DNA of 64,000 nucleotides, from NCBI RefSeq assembly GCF_041438865.1, contig NZ_CP109450.1, positions 2,769,001 through 2,833,000 of the forward strand, given 5' to 3'. A program made the translations under genes and the position numbers. The notes below the pieces were generated by a model. The model had not been told where the DNA came from. It was given only the letters and a program-made list of their open reading frames with translations, and did not search any database. This document shows, one piece after another, positions 39,244 to 47,481 of this stretch. How positions within the stretch are numbered: the stretch's first letter is position 1; the number at the start of each line of letters is the position of its first letter. Source of the stretch: Streptomyces sp. NBC_01471 (GTDB lineage Bacteria; Actinomycetota; Actinomycetes; Streptomycetales; Streptomycetaceae).

Positions 39244-40611
39244 CTACAGTCGGCGTCCATCGAGCAACGCGGCGGCGGTGAACAGTTCCACGCCGACCTC
39301 GACCGACGCCTCGTCGGGGTCGAAGTCCCCCCGGTGCAGGTCGCCCCGGGGGCTGTCGCCGGGTGTCCGCACGCCGAGCCGGGCCATCGCACCGGGCACC
39401 TGCTCCAGATACCAGGAGAAGTCCTCGCCGCCCAGGCTCTGTTCGGTGTCCTCGATCGCGTACGGCCCGCGGCGCGCGGTCATGGCGTCGCGCAGCAGCT
39501 CGGTCATGGCACCGTCATTGACGACGGGCGGCACCCCGCGTACGTAATTGATCACCGACTTGGCCCGGTGCAGGTCGGCCACCTCGGCGATGGCCGCGTG
39601 CACCAGATCGGGGGCGGCCCGCCAGGCGTCCAGGTCGAGGCAGCGCACGGTGCCGGAGAGTTCGGCGTGCTGCGGGATGACGTTGCAGGCGTGGCCGGCC
39701 TCGATCCGCCCCCAGGTCACGGCGAGCCCCGCGCGGGCGTCGACCCGCCGGCCCAGCAGTGCGGGCACATCGGAGGCGACCCTGGCGGCGGCGGTCACCA
39801 GATCGGTGGTGAGGTGCGGGCGCGCGGTGTGCCCGCCGGGCCCGTCCAGGCTGACTTCGAGCCGGTCGCAGGCAGAGGTGATGGGCCCGGTCCGCAGCCC
39901 GATCCGTCCGGCGTCGACCTTGGGGTCGCAGTGCACGGCGATGATCCGGCCGACCCCTTCGAGCGCCCCCGACTCGATGGCGTCGGGGGCGCCGCCCGGC
40001 AGCACTTCCTCGGCGGGCTGGAAGATCAGCCGTACCGGGTGCGGCAGCCGGCCCGCCCGGTGCAGCCGGGCGAGCACCAGACCGGCGCCGAGCACGACGG
40101 TGGTGTGCACGTCGTGCCCGCAGGCGTGCGCCATGCCGGGCACGGTGGAGCGGTAGTCGCAGTCGACCTTGGTGTCCGGGATGGGCAGCGCGTCGATGTC
40201 GGCGCGCAGGGCGAGCATGGGGCGGGGGGCGGTGGACGCAGTCGTACGGTCCGCGCTGCCGGTGCCGACCGTACTGCCGGTGCCGACCGTACTGCCGGTG
40301 CCGATGTCGCAGATGAGGCCGGTCCCGGTGTTGAGCACGCGGGGCGCGAGCCCGGCCAGCTCCAGCCGCGCCTTGAGGGCGGCGGTGGTGCGGTACTCCT
40401 GGTTCCCCGGCTCCGGGTGCCGGTGCAGATCCCGGCGGAAGGCGATCAGCTCGGCACGGAGGTCGGCGGGCAGTGCACCGGGCAGGGCCGCGTCAGCGGC
40501 ACCGGCGGCGGGGCCGGGGCCGGGGCCGGGGCCGCCGACACCATCGGTTCCACTGGCTGCACTGGCGCCGTGGGCGCCACCGGGCTGGTCGGCATCGGAC
40601 TCGCGGGACAT
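39244..40611 (-). CDS. M20-family amidohydrolase
   Basis: 455-residue metallo-amidohydrolase (M20D, hippurate-hydrolase/IAA-amino-acid-hydrolase type). Zn-site motifs: MAHACGHDVHTTVV, FQPAEEVLPGGA, GRIIAVHCDP, and C-terminal EQSLGGEDFSWYLEQVPG. N-terminus is Ala/Gly/Pro-rich, and an 18-bp internal repeat gives a variable GTGSTV insert. ATG 40611 is proposed; ATG 40647 is possible; no strong ribosome site for either. It may process N-acyl amino acids; no context link to the transporter is visible. Confidence 0.88.
   Translation of the reverse strand: MSRESDADQPGGAHGASAASGTDGVGGPGPGPGPAAGAADAALPGALPADLRAELIAFRRDLHRHPEPGNQEYRTTAALKARLELAGLAPRVLNTGTGLICDIGTGSTVGTGSTVGTGSADRTTASTAPRPMLALRADIDALPIPDTKVDCDYRSTVPGMAHACGHDVHTTVVLGAGLVLARLHRAGRLPHPVRLIFQPAEEVLPGGAPDAIESGALEGVGRIIAVHCDPKVDAGRIGLRTGPITSACDRLEVSLDGPGGHTARPHLTTDLVTAAARVASDVPALLGRRVDARAGLAVTWGRIEAGHACNVIPQHAELSGTVRCLDLDAWRAAPDLVHAAIAEVADLHRAKSVINYVRGVPPVVNDGAMTELLRDAMTARRGPYAIEDTEQSLGGEDFSWYLEQVPGAMARLGVRTPGDSPRGDLHRGDFDPDEASVEVGVELFTAAALLDGRRL
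40261..40302. repeat. 18-bp tandem repeat inside M20 gene
   Basis: Two exact 18-bp units (40261-40278, 40279-40296) and the start of a third, coding in frame for GTGSTV repeats between the N-terminal helix region and the first Zn motif. A length polymorphism between strains is expected at a surface loop. Confidence 0.75.
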
Positions 40612-40822
40612 CAACTGGTTCACCCGTTCAAGGTTAGGCCCCTTCATTGCTCAACTAACCACCGATCAACAAAAGTTCAGCCGCTTAGGCGAAAGAATCA
40701 TGGCGCGGAGGGCTTGGGGTGAGGTTTTGGTGGGTATTGCCGTGGGCCGCTCGGGCGGGTGGCGGGGCGCGTCCATGGGCTGGTGGGTCCGCGGCGGGCC
40801 GCCCCGCTTGCCCGAGTCCGTC

Positions 40823-40839
40823 GTAACAGTTATGGTTAC
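40823..40839. promoter_or_regulatory. Candidate Rrf2 operator (autoregulatory)
   Basis: GTAAC-AGTTATG-GTTAC, a dyad 40 bp upstream of the Rrf2 gene start. The same GTAAC-N7-GTTAC pattern precedes the SDR gene (41352-41368) and I did not see it elsewhere in the window. Confidence 0.75.
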
Positions 40840-40878
40840 AGCGAAACGGCACCACGGACCACCGACAGAGGGGGCGAC

Positions 40879-41310
40879 ATGAGCGCCAACAGCAGGCTGA
40901 CCGTCGCCGTGCACGCCCTCGCATGGGTGGGGCTCTACCAGAGCCGCGGGTTCGAGGTCGCCACGTCGGAGCAGATCGCGGACAGCGCGAACACCAACCC
41001 CGTGGTGATCCGGCGCCTGCTCGGCCAGCTCCGCACAGCGGATCTCGTGCGCTCCCAGCGCGGCTCCGGAGCGGGCTGGATGCTGAACCGGAAACTTTCC
41101 GGGATCACCCTGCTGGACGTGTACGACGCCATCGAGTCCGGCCCGCTGTTCGGCATGCACCGCGCGGACCCCAATCCGGACTGCGTCGTGGGCGCCGGCA
41201 TCCAGCCCGCGCTCGGCAATGTCTACGGACGCCTCGACCGGACGCTCCGGGAGGAGTTGGCCCGCACCACCGTGGCCGACGTCCTGAGCGACACGCTCTC
41301 CGCCCACTGA
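40879..41310 (+). CDS. Rrf2-family regulator (YwnA-like)
   Basis: 143-residue winged-helix regulator of the Rrf2 family. N-terminal SRLTVAVHALAWVGLY, the recognition region ATSEQIADSANTNPVVIRRLLG and the wing LVRSQRGSGAGWMLNR are clear. It has a single Cys (about 102, NPDCVVG) instead of the three-Cys cluster of IscR/NsrR, so it is more like YwnA/HypR-type thiol or electrophile sensors than Fe-S proteins. GGGGGCGAC precedes the ATG. It likely represses itself and the SDR-SnoaL genes downstream. Confidence 0.88.
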   Translation: MSANSRLTVAVHALAWVGLYQSRGFEVATSEQIADSANTNPVVIRRLLGQLRTADLVRSQRGSGAGWMLNRKLSGITLLDVYDAIESGPLFGMHRADPNPDCVVGAGIQPALGNVYGRLDRTLREELARTTVADVLSDTLSAH

Positions 41311-41320
41311 CCGCACCAGG

Positions 41321-41339
41321 ACCGCCGCGGCGGTTTTTT
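41321..41339 (+). terminator. Short hairpin with T-tract after Rrf2 gene
   Basis: ACCGCCGCGGCGGT self-complementary segment followed by a T6 run, 11 bp after the Rrf2 stop. One of the few sites here with a U-tract; the loop is minimal. Confidence 0.55.
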
Positions 41340-41351
41340 CATCCCCTCAAT

Positions 41352-41368
41352 GTAACCAAAATAGTTAC
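41352..41368. promoter_or_regulatory. Candidate Rrf2 operator before SDR gene
   Basis: TGTAAC-CAAAATA-GTTACA; the GTAAC-N7-GTTAC core (41352-41356, 41364-41368) equals that before the Rrf2 gene. It is 20 bp upstream of the SDR start and just after a T-tract terminator, so it controls a promoter for SDR-SnoaL. Confidence 0.75.
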
Positions 41369-41387
41369 ACCGAAAACAGGAGGAATC

Positions 41388-42140
41388 ATGGGACAGATGG
41401 CTGGCAGGACCGCCCTGGTGACCGGCGCGTCGAGCGGTATCGGACGGGCGGTGGCCAAGCGCTTCGCCGACGACGGCGCCCGTGTGTACCTGACCGGCAG
41501 GCGCGCCTCCGCCCTGGAGGCCGCCGCGGCCGAGGCCGGACCCGAAGCGGTGGCGGTGCAGTGCGACGTATCGAAGGCGGCCGACCTCGATCGCCTCTTC
41601 GACGTCATCCGGCGGGACGGCCGGCAGCTGGACGTCGTAGTGGCCAACGCCGGAGTGGGCGAGCACGCCCGTCTTGAGGACGCGACCGAGGACCAGTTCG
41701 CCCGGACCTTCGACATCAATGTGAAGGGAAGCCTCCTGACCGTCCAGAAGTCCTTGCCGCTGCTGGCGCCGGGGGCTTCCGTCATCCTGCTGTCCTCCTC
41801 CAGCGCCGGGCAGGGCGGCGAAGGTCTCGGGATCTACGCGGCATCCAAGGCCGCGGTCCGGAGCCTGGCGCGCACCTGGGCGAACGAGCTGGCAGCGCTG
41901 GGGGTCCGGGTCAACGTGATCACCCCGGGCCCCATCGGGACCCCGGGCTTCGACGGCCTCGCGACGGGAGCGGGGCACGAGGCCGAACAGGCCAGGACGG
42001 CCTTCGCCTCCCAGATCCCCCTGGACCGCATGGGCCGGCCCGAGGAAGTCGCGGCCCTGGCCGCCTTCCTGGCCGGCGACGAGAGCTCCTTCAGCACCGG
42101 AGCCGAGTTCTTCGTGGACGGTGGGCTGGTCCAGGTCTGA
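41388..42140 (+). CDS. Short-chain dehydrogenase/reductase
   Basis: 250-residue classical SDR. NAD(P) motif TGASSGIGRAV (about residues 12-22) with RR after the second strand (TGRRAS), which favours NADPH; NAG motif VVANAGVG; catalytic Ser in ILLSSSSAG and YAASK; C-terminal FFVDGGLVQV. Complete and well preserved. Under the same operator type as the Rrf2 gene; it probably reduces reactive carbonyl or quinone compounds that the Rrf2 protein senses (inference). CAGGAGGAAT precedes the ATG. Confidence 0.92.
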   Translation: MGQMAGRTALVTGASSGIGRAVAKRFADDGARVYLTGRRASALEAAAAEAGPEAVAVQCDVSKAADLDRLFDVIRRDGRQLDVVVANAGVGEHARLEDATEDQFARTFDINVKGSLLTVQKSLPLLAPGASVILLSSSSAGQGGEGLGIYAASKAAVRSLARTWANELAALGVRVNVITPGPIGTPGFDGLATGAGHEAEQARTAFASQIPLDRMGRPEEVAALAAFLAGDESSFSTGAEFFVDGGLVQV

Positions 42141-42196
42141 ACCCCGTTTCCGAACCCCGCACCTCCTCCACCCGCCACCACACCCAAGGAGCAGTC

Positions 42197-42634
42197 ATGA
42201 CAGCGACCGCCCGCCCCACCGATGTCAGCGATCTCCGCGAAACCGTCAACAGCTTTCTCCGCCTGCTGGCGGCAGGGGACGCGGACGGCGTCGCCGCCCT
42301 GTTCTCCGAGCAGATCGACTGGTACGTCCCCGGCGACAGCCGCCTGCCCTGGACCGGCCCCCGTACCCGCCGCGAGGAGGTGTCCGCGTACTTCCGCACG
42401 ATGTGGCCCGTCTTCGTGGAGGGCGCGAGCGAATCACGGATCGACGAGATCCTGGTGGACGGCCACGAGGCCGCTCTGTTCGGCCGGTTCACCCACACGG
42501 TGAAGTCCACCGGGCGCAGTTTCACCACGCCTGTGGCCTTCCGGCTGACGGTCCGCGACGGACGGATCGAACGCCTCCATCTGTTCGAGGACACCCTCGC
42601 CGTCGCCCGGGCCATGCCCCTGGCGGCAGGCTGA
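42197..42634 (+). CDS. SnoaL-like / NTF2-fold protein
   Basis: 145-residue SnoaL-like protein: N-terminal helix (LRETVNSFLRLLAAGDADGVAALFSE), IDWYVPGDSRLPWTGPRTRRE, SAYFRTMWPVFVEGASESRI and a final HLFEDTLAVARAM. Such folds bind small polar or aromatic ligands, some being isomerases or cyclases; no catalytic assignment here. CAAGGAG precedes the ATG. It is 56 bp behind the SDR gene and very likely in the same transcript. Confidence 0.85.
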   Translation: MTATARPTDVSDLRETVNSFLRLLAAGDADGVAALFSEQIDWYVPGDSRLPWTGPRTRREEVSAYFRTMWPVFVEGASESRIDEILVDGHEAALFGRFTHTVKSTGRSFTTPVAFRLTVRDGRIERLHLFEDTLAVARAMPLAAG

Positions 42635-42702
42635 CCGCCAGCCGGGGGCCCTCCGGGTCCGCCGGGGCCTCCGGGAAGCCGGAGTTCCACGTCCCGGGAA
42701 CC

Positions 42703-43737
42703 TCACACCCCCGGCGCCAGCCGCTGCACGTCGCGTGCCGTGCCCGTCACCCCCGCCAGGAATCCCTGTGCCCGGGGGGACGCCGTGTCCGTGAGCCAGG
42801 TGGGGTCGATGTCGCAGACCGCCACCCGGACCTCCGTGCCCGCCAGCGCGAGCGGCAGGGTGTGGACCACCGTGGACGGGAAGCTCACGATCGTGCGGCC
42901 GATCGGGCCGCGGCGCGCGATCAGTTCCAGCGGGAGATCGGGGCGGACGATCTCCAGGCCCGTCTCCGCGTGCAGGCGGTGCAGCTTCTCGGTGGATTCG
43001 CGTCGGTGGGCGAAGTACCGCGTCACCCGGTGCGTACGGGCCAGGCCGGTCACCGCCGCGATGTAGCGGTCCTGGTCCACCACCCCCGTCTCCACGAGCG
43101 AGGTGCCCACCAGGTCCGAGGTGCGGGTGATCCTCGGCGGGCCGAACCGGGAGCGCGTCCAGGCGAAGTCATTGGTGGTGACCGTCAGGCCGGGGGGCGC
43201 GTCCGTCACCGGCATCGAGCTGAAGACCTCCACCGCGCGCCGGCCGGACGGGGTGAGGCGGCGGCGGGCCGCCGACGCCATGGGGGCGAAGAGCAGGTCC
43301 CGGGGGCCGCGGCGGCCGCGTCTGTGCCAGCGGACCAGGGGCTCCTTCGCGGCGAGTTGGGCGATGAACTCCATGGTGGCCGTGCCGTCGTCCACCACCG
43401 TCAGGTCCCGGGCGCCGGTCAGGGCGAGGAGGAGTTGCACGTACCGCGAGAACGGGTCCCCGATCACGATCCGGCCGGCCCCGCGCAGCAGGGGTGTCAG
43501 CCCGCCGATGGTCTGGAACGGCGCCGCCACTCCGCCACGCGCCTCCTCCCAGCGCACCGTGATCCCCTCGCCCCGGGCCAGTTCGGCCATCCGGCGCAGC
43601 TGGCCCCGGGACATGGGGTCGAGCGGTGAGAGGACGACCACGGTCAGGTCCATGGTCGTCGTGTGGGCCCACTCCAGCAGGTTGAGCAGCTGGACGGGGC
43701 TCTCCACGAAGGCGAGCGTGGCGGGGGCGCTCTTCAC
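42703..43737 (-). CDS. Putative sialyl/glycosyltransferase of wall-glycan locus
   Basis: 344-residue protein with the outline of GT-B sialyltransferase-like enzymes: N-terminal LAFVESPVQLLNLLEW (the family start is typically a strand plus VxSPxQ), TVVDDGTATMEFIAQL in the middle (DDG motif) and FAHRRESTEKLHRL...TIVSFPSTVVHTLPLAL toward the C-terminus (HRRE and PST elements). Its place directly behind the NeuB-family synthase suggests transfer of the nonulosonic acid or its partner sugar to the wall polymer. Exact linkage unknown. Confidence 0.7.
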   Translation of the reverse strand: MKSAPATLAFVESPVQLLNLLEWAHTTTMDLTVVVLSPLDPMSRGQLRRMAELARGEGITVRWEEARGGVAAPFQTIGGLTPLLRGAGRIVIGDPFSRYVQLLLALTGARDLTVVDDGTATMEFIAQLAAKEPLVRWHRRGRRGPRDLLFAPMASAARRRLTPSGRRAVEVFSSMPVTDAPPGLTVTTNDFAWTRSRFGPPRITRTSDLVGTSLVETGVVDQDRYIAAVTGLARTHRVTRYFAHRRESTEKLHRLHAETGLEIVRPDLPLELIARRGPIGRTIVSFPSTVVHTLPLALAGTEVRVAVCDIDPTWLTDTASPRAQGFLAGVTGTARDVQRLAPGV

Positions 43738-43795
43738 AGTGGCGGTTCTCCGGTCTCGTTTCTCCGGTCCGGGGCTCCGGTCCGGTTCTCCGGCC

Positions 43796-44719
43796 TCAGA
43801 CCGACGCGGGCTCGCGGTCCGCGCCCTCGGCGACGACGCCCGCGACGCGGCGCAGCTTCTTCATCGGGGCGAGCTCCGACTCGTAGACCTTCTTGACGCC
43901 GTCACCGAGCGACGCCTCGATGGTGCGGATGTCACGCACCAGCCGCTGCAGGCCCTGCGGCTCGACCGATGCCGCCTGGTCGGAGCCCCACATGGCGCGG
44001 TCCAGGGTGATGTGACGCTCGACGAAGGCCGCGCCGAGCGCGACGGCGGCCAGGGTGGTCTGGAGGCCGGTCTCGTGGCCGCTGTAGCCGATCGGGACGT
44101 TGGGGTACTCCCCCTGGAGGGTGTTGATGACGCGGAGGTTCAGCTCCTCGGCCTTGGCCGGGTACGTCGAAGTGGCGTGGCAGAGAAGGATGTTGTCACT
44201 GCCGAGCACCTCGACCGCGTGCCGGATCTGCTTCGGGGTCGACATACCGGTGGAGAGGATCACCGTACGGCCGGTGGCACGCAGCGAGCGCAGCAGCTCG
44301 TCGTCGGTGAGCGAAGCGGACGCGACCTTGTGCGCCGGTACGTCGAACTTCTCCAGGAACGCGACGGCCTCGGTGTCCCACGGCGATGCGAACCAGTCGA
44401 TGCCGCGCTCGGCGCAGTGCTCGCTGATCGCGCGGTACTCGTCCTCGCCGAACTCGACGCGGTGCCGGTAGTCGATGTACGTCATCCGGCCCCAGGGCGT
44501 GTCGCGCTCGATGTCCCACTGGTCACGCGGGGTGCAGATCTCCGGGGTGCGCTTCTGGAACTTGACCGCGTCGCAGCCCGCTTCGGCGGCGATGTCGATC
44601 AGGGCGAGGGCATTGTCCAGCTCACCGTTGTGGTTGATGCCGATCTCGCCGGTGATGTAGACGGGGTTGCCGGGGCCCGCGGTCTTGGCGCCGAGGGTGC
44701 GGAGGCGGGTGGTGCTCAT
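43796..44719 (-). CDS. NeuB-family nonulosonic acid synthase (Kdn synthase-like)
   Basis: 307-residue TIM-barrel enzyme condensing phosphoenolpyruvate with a mannose-type sugar to a nine-carbon sialic-acid-like acid. Motifs: VYITGEIGINHNGELDNALA, CDAVKFQKRTPE, GIDWFASPWDTEAV, HKVASASLTDDELL, VILSTGMSTPKQI, PIGYSGHETGLQ and FVERHITLDRAMWGSDQAAS. The C-terminal antifreeze-like SAF domain of typical NeuB (about 60 more residues) is absent. S. coelicolor makes Kdn-containing teichulosonic acid with a related locus, so Kdn is the likely product. Start ATG 44719 follows AGGAACCCCC. Confidence 0.9.
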   Translation of the reverse strand: MSTTRLRTLGAKTAGPGNPVYITGEIGINHNGELDNALALIDIAAEAGCDAVKFQKRTPEICTPRDQWDIERDTPWGRMTYIDYRHRVEFGEDEYRAISEHCAERGIDWFASPWDTEAVAFLEKFDVPAHKVASASLTDDELLRSLRATGRTVILSTGMSTPKQIRHAVEVLGSDNILLCHATSTYPAKAEELNLRVINTLQGEYPNVPIGYSGHETGLQTTLAAVALGAAFVERHITLDRAMWGSDQAASVEPQGLQRLVRDIRTIEASLGDGVKKVYESELAPMKKLRRVAGVVAEGADREPASV

Positions 44720-44730
44720 GAGGGGGTTCC

Positions 44731-45981
44731 TTACTTGTTGAGGGTGGGGCCCAGGAGCCAGGCGGCGATCTCGCGGATCGCGCCCTCGCCGCCGGGGGTG
44801 GTGGTGACCGCGCGTGCGGCGCCGCGTACGGCGTCGTGGGCCTGGGCGACCGCGACGGGCCACCCGACGAGGCCGAAGCACGGCAGGTCGTTCACGTCGT
44901 TGCCGACGTAGAGCACGCGCTCGGGCGCGACACCCTGTTCTTCGCACCACTGCTTGAGTGCGAGGTCCTTGCGGTCGATGCCGTGCAGCACGGGCACCCG
45001 CAGCTTGCGGGCGCGTGCGGCGACGACCGGGTTCTGCTCGGTGGAGAGGATCAGGAGTTTGAGGTCCGTGGTGTCGCGGAGCGCCGCGATCCCGAGGCCG
45101 TCGCCGCGGTGGACGGCGACGATCTCGCGGCCGTCGGAGTCGATGAGGACACGGTCGTCGGTCTGGGTGCCGTCGAAGTCCAGGACGACGGCGTCGACGT
45201 CGTCGCGGCCCGGCAGCGTACGCACGTCCAGGAGCGGCGCGAGAGCGCGGGCGCGTGCCAGGTCGTGCGGGTCGTCGATCTCCAGGACGCGGGCCGGGTC
45301 GGTGCGGACCAGGGCGGTCTCACCGAAGAAGCGGTGCCGGGCGGTGCGGAAGCCCTCGGCGTTCATGGCGTAGGCCGCGCCGGTCTCCAGGTAGTCCTGC
45401 GGGCGGTCCTGGCGGCGGGGTCGGAAGGCCTTGTCGTGGTTGACGCCCGCGGTGTCCGTGCCGCTGCCGTCGGCGCGCTGCTCCTCGCGCCAGACGAACC
45501 CGTGCGTGGGGGCGACGGTGAGCGCGGTGTCCGCGCCCCCCTCGGTGACCGCGGCCGCGACCCCGTCGATCTCCTCGCCGGTGAGGAAGGGGCTGGTGCA
45601 CTGGACGAGCAGCACGGCATCCGTTCCGGGGTACGCGTCGAGCGCGTGCAGCACGGCGGCCTCGCTGGTCGCCGTGTCACCGGCGATCTCGGCGGGGCGC
45701 AGCACCACATCGGCGCCGGCCTCGCGCGCCGCCGTCGCGATCCGCTCGTCGTCCGTCGACACGGCGACGTCGGTGACCCGGCGGGCGCCCAGACAGGCAC
45801 GGACCGCGCGGGCCACGAGCGGCACACCGCCGACCGCTTCGAGGTTCTTGGCGGGCACACCCTTGGATCCGCCACGCGCGGGGATCACGGCCAGGACCCG
45901 GGGCCGCCGGGCGGGCGCTGCGGTCTTCACGGGCCTGAACGGCCCGTCCTGCCGGGCTGGTTCAGTGGTTTCGGTGGGCAT
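44731..45981 (-). CDS. CMP-sialate (CMP-Kdn) synthetase fused to HAD phosphatase
   Basis: 416-residue two-domain enzyme. N-terminal NeuA-type cytidylyltransferase (about 25-240): LAVIPARGGSKGVPAKNLEA, VAVSTDDERIATAARE, VLLVQCTSPFLTGEEI and TGAAYAMNAEGF. C-terminal HAD phosphatase of KdsC type (about 260-416): VVLDFDGTQTDDRVLI with both catalytic Asp, LLILSTEQNPVVAARA and LYVGNDVNDLPCFGLVGWPV. The intact DxD suggests the C-domain could dephosphorylate Kdn 9-phosphate before CMP activation. It ends 11 bp before the NeuB-like gene and overlaps the upstream gene stop by one base (TGATG). Confidence 0.92.
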   Translation of the reverse strand: MPTETTEPARQDGPFRPVKTAAPARRPRVLAVIPARGGSKGVPAKNLEAVGGVPLVARAVRACLGARRVTDVAVSTDDERIATAAREAGADVVLRPAEIAGDTATSEAAVLHALDAYPGTDAVLLVQCTSPFLTGEEIDGVAAAVTEGGADTALTVAPTHGFVWREEQRADGSGTDTAGVNHDKAFRPRRQDRPQDYLETGAAYAMNAEGFRTARHRFFGETALVRTDPARVLEIDDPHDLARARALAPLLDVRTLPGRDDVDAVVLDFDGTQTDDRVLIDSDGREIVAVHRGDGLGIAALRDTTDLKLLILSTEQNPVVAARARKLRVPVLHGIDRKDLALKQWCEEQGVAPERVLYVGNDVNDLPCFGLVGWPVAVAQAHDAVRGAARAVTTTPGGEGAIREIAAWLLGPTLNK

Positions 45982-47294
45982 CACAGATCTCCCATGCGGC
46001 GGATGACGGGGGCCACGCGCTGGACGCCGTGGCGGTACGCCCCGCGCGCCGCGTCCCGTACGGCGTCGCGCACCACGCGCCGCACGCCGCCGGTGTCGGC
46101 GGCCGGGGCGGCGTCCAGGCGGTAGCGGGCGAGGATGCCGGGGAGGTATCCGGGCGCGGTGGCGTGGGTGTAGTAGGGCTCGATCGGCGGGAGCCGGGGC
46201 TCCAGGAGCAGCCGTGCGACCCGTTCGCGTACGGCGTCGAAAGCCGTGTCGTACGAGGCTCCCCCGGCGGAGGAACCCCCGGCGGCCACCCCCTGCCGGG
46301 CCAGCCACGCGGGGTCGGCCTCCGGGCTCGCGCCGGCGTCCAGCTGGTCCCAGGAGGCGAAGCAGCCCGAGCCGAGGAAGTGGTGGTTGCCGAGTGCCTC
46401 GCGGATGCCGAGGTCGGTGAGGACGGCGGTGGGGATACGCCGGTGCAGGGACTCCAGGGCCGCGGTCGAGGAGACCGTGACCAGCAGGTCGGTGCGGTCC
46501 AGCACCTCGCCCATGTGGCCGTACACCAGGCGGAAGTTGGCGGGCAGGCCGCCGGGAAGCTTCTCGGCCAGCTTCTGGTAGGGCAGTTCCTCGATGTGTG
46601 TGGTGTGCTCGCCCGGCTGGGAGCGGAGCTTGAGCAGCACCTCGCGGTCCGGGTGCAGCCGGGCGTGCCCGACCAGGCGGCTCAGCAGATACGTACGGCC
46701 CTCGCGGGAGGCGGGGACCGAGGGCTGGGCGGCGAAGACGACGGTCTTCAGCGCGCCCCCGGCGTACGGCGCGCCGCCGAGGAAGGGCAGCGCGGCCCCG
46801 GTCACGGCGGACGCGTCGGCGCCCACCCCCTCGTACACCGCGCGGAACCTTTCCGCGTCGTGCAGGGAGTTGGCGAGGACCACGTCGGCGCCGTGCCGCA
46901 GCAGCAGTCCGTCGGCCAGCTTCTCGTAGACCACACCGACATAGCCGGTGACGACGACGGGCCGCCGTGCCGGGTCGGGGAGCGCGGCGAGTCCGTGCAG
47001 CATCGCCTGGACGGCGCCGCCGACCAGGGCGAGGACGACCACGTCGTAGCCGTCCTGCTCGACGGCCCGGAGGAATTCCGCCCCCGTCACCTCCCGGACC
47101 GCGGCCGTGTCCACACCGGCCCCGACCTCGGCGAGCTGGCGCGGGGTGGGCGTGGCCCGGCCGCGCAGCAGGAAGCCGCTGAGCTGTGCGTCCCCGACGG
47201 AGAGGCGGCGTGCGGTGAGCGCGCCCCATTTCCAACGGGTGTCGGAATCGGCGATCACGGCTACGCGGAGAACATCGCTGGTACTTGCTGGCAC
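45981..47294 (-). CDS. DUF6716-type putative glycosyltransferase
   Basis: 437-residue protein related to the GT-B-like DUF6716 family found in actinobacterial sialic-acid-type loci. It begins DVLRVAVIADSDTRWKWGAL, has PVVVTGYVGVVYEKLADGL, LKTVVFAAQPSVPASREGR, VLLKLRSQPGEHTTHIEELP and LVTVSSTAALESLHRRIPTA, a nucleotide-sugar-site-like segment. GTG 47294 is proposed because the conserved part starts there, though no ribosome site is visible. First gene of the reverse-strand wall-glycan operon, divergent from the GT2 gene. Confidence 0.75.
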   Translation of the reverse strand: MPASTSDVLRVAVIADSDTRWKWGALTARRLSVGDAQLSGFLLRGRATPTPRQLAEVGAGVDTAAVREVTGAEFLRAVEQDGYDVVVLALVGGAVQAMLHGLAALPDPARRPVVVTGYVGVVYEKLADGLLLRHGADVVLANSLHDAERFRAVYEGVGADASAVTGAALPFLGGAPYAGGALKTVVFAAQPSVPASREGRTYLLSRLVGHARLHPDREVLLKLRSQPGEHTTHIEELPYQKLAEKLPGGLPANFRLVYGHMGEVLDRTDLLVTVSSTAALESLHRRIPTAVLTDLGIREALGNHHFLGSGCFASWDQLDAGASPEADPAWLARQGVAAGGSSAGGASYDTAFDAVRERVARLLLEPRLPPIEPYYTHATAPGYLPGILARYRLDAAPAADTGGVRRVVRDAVRDAARGAYRHGVQRVAPVIRRMGDL

Positions 47295-47481
47295 ACCGAT
47301 GAAGGTAGAAAGGCATTCGGTGCGGCGGCCCAACTCAGCCGCAACAAAGGGTTAACAGCGGACCGACAGCGGGAGAGACGGCGAACAGGACGGGCCGGTT
47401 CACGGTTCCGCCATATTCAGTTCACCTGCCATCCCACCGGGCTTCAGGGCGAATGCCGGGGAGCCTCTTAGCGTCACGCAG

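Noticed and set aside
44731-47316. An 861-residue fusion of the CMP-sialate synthetase with an upstream 430-residue extension
   Set aside because: The extension is an out-of-frame read of the DUF6716 gene. The synthetase has its own ATG at 45981 overlapping that gene's stop.
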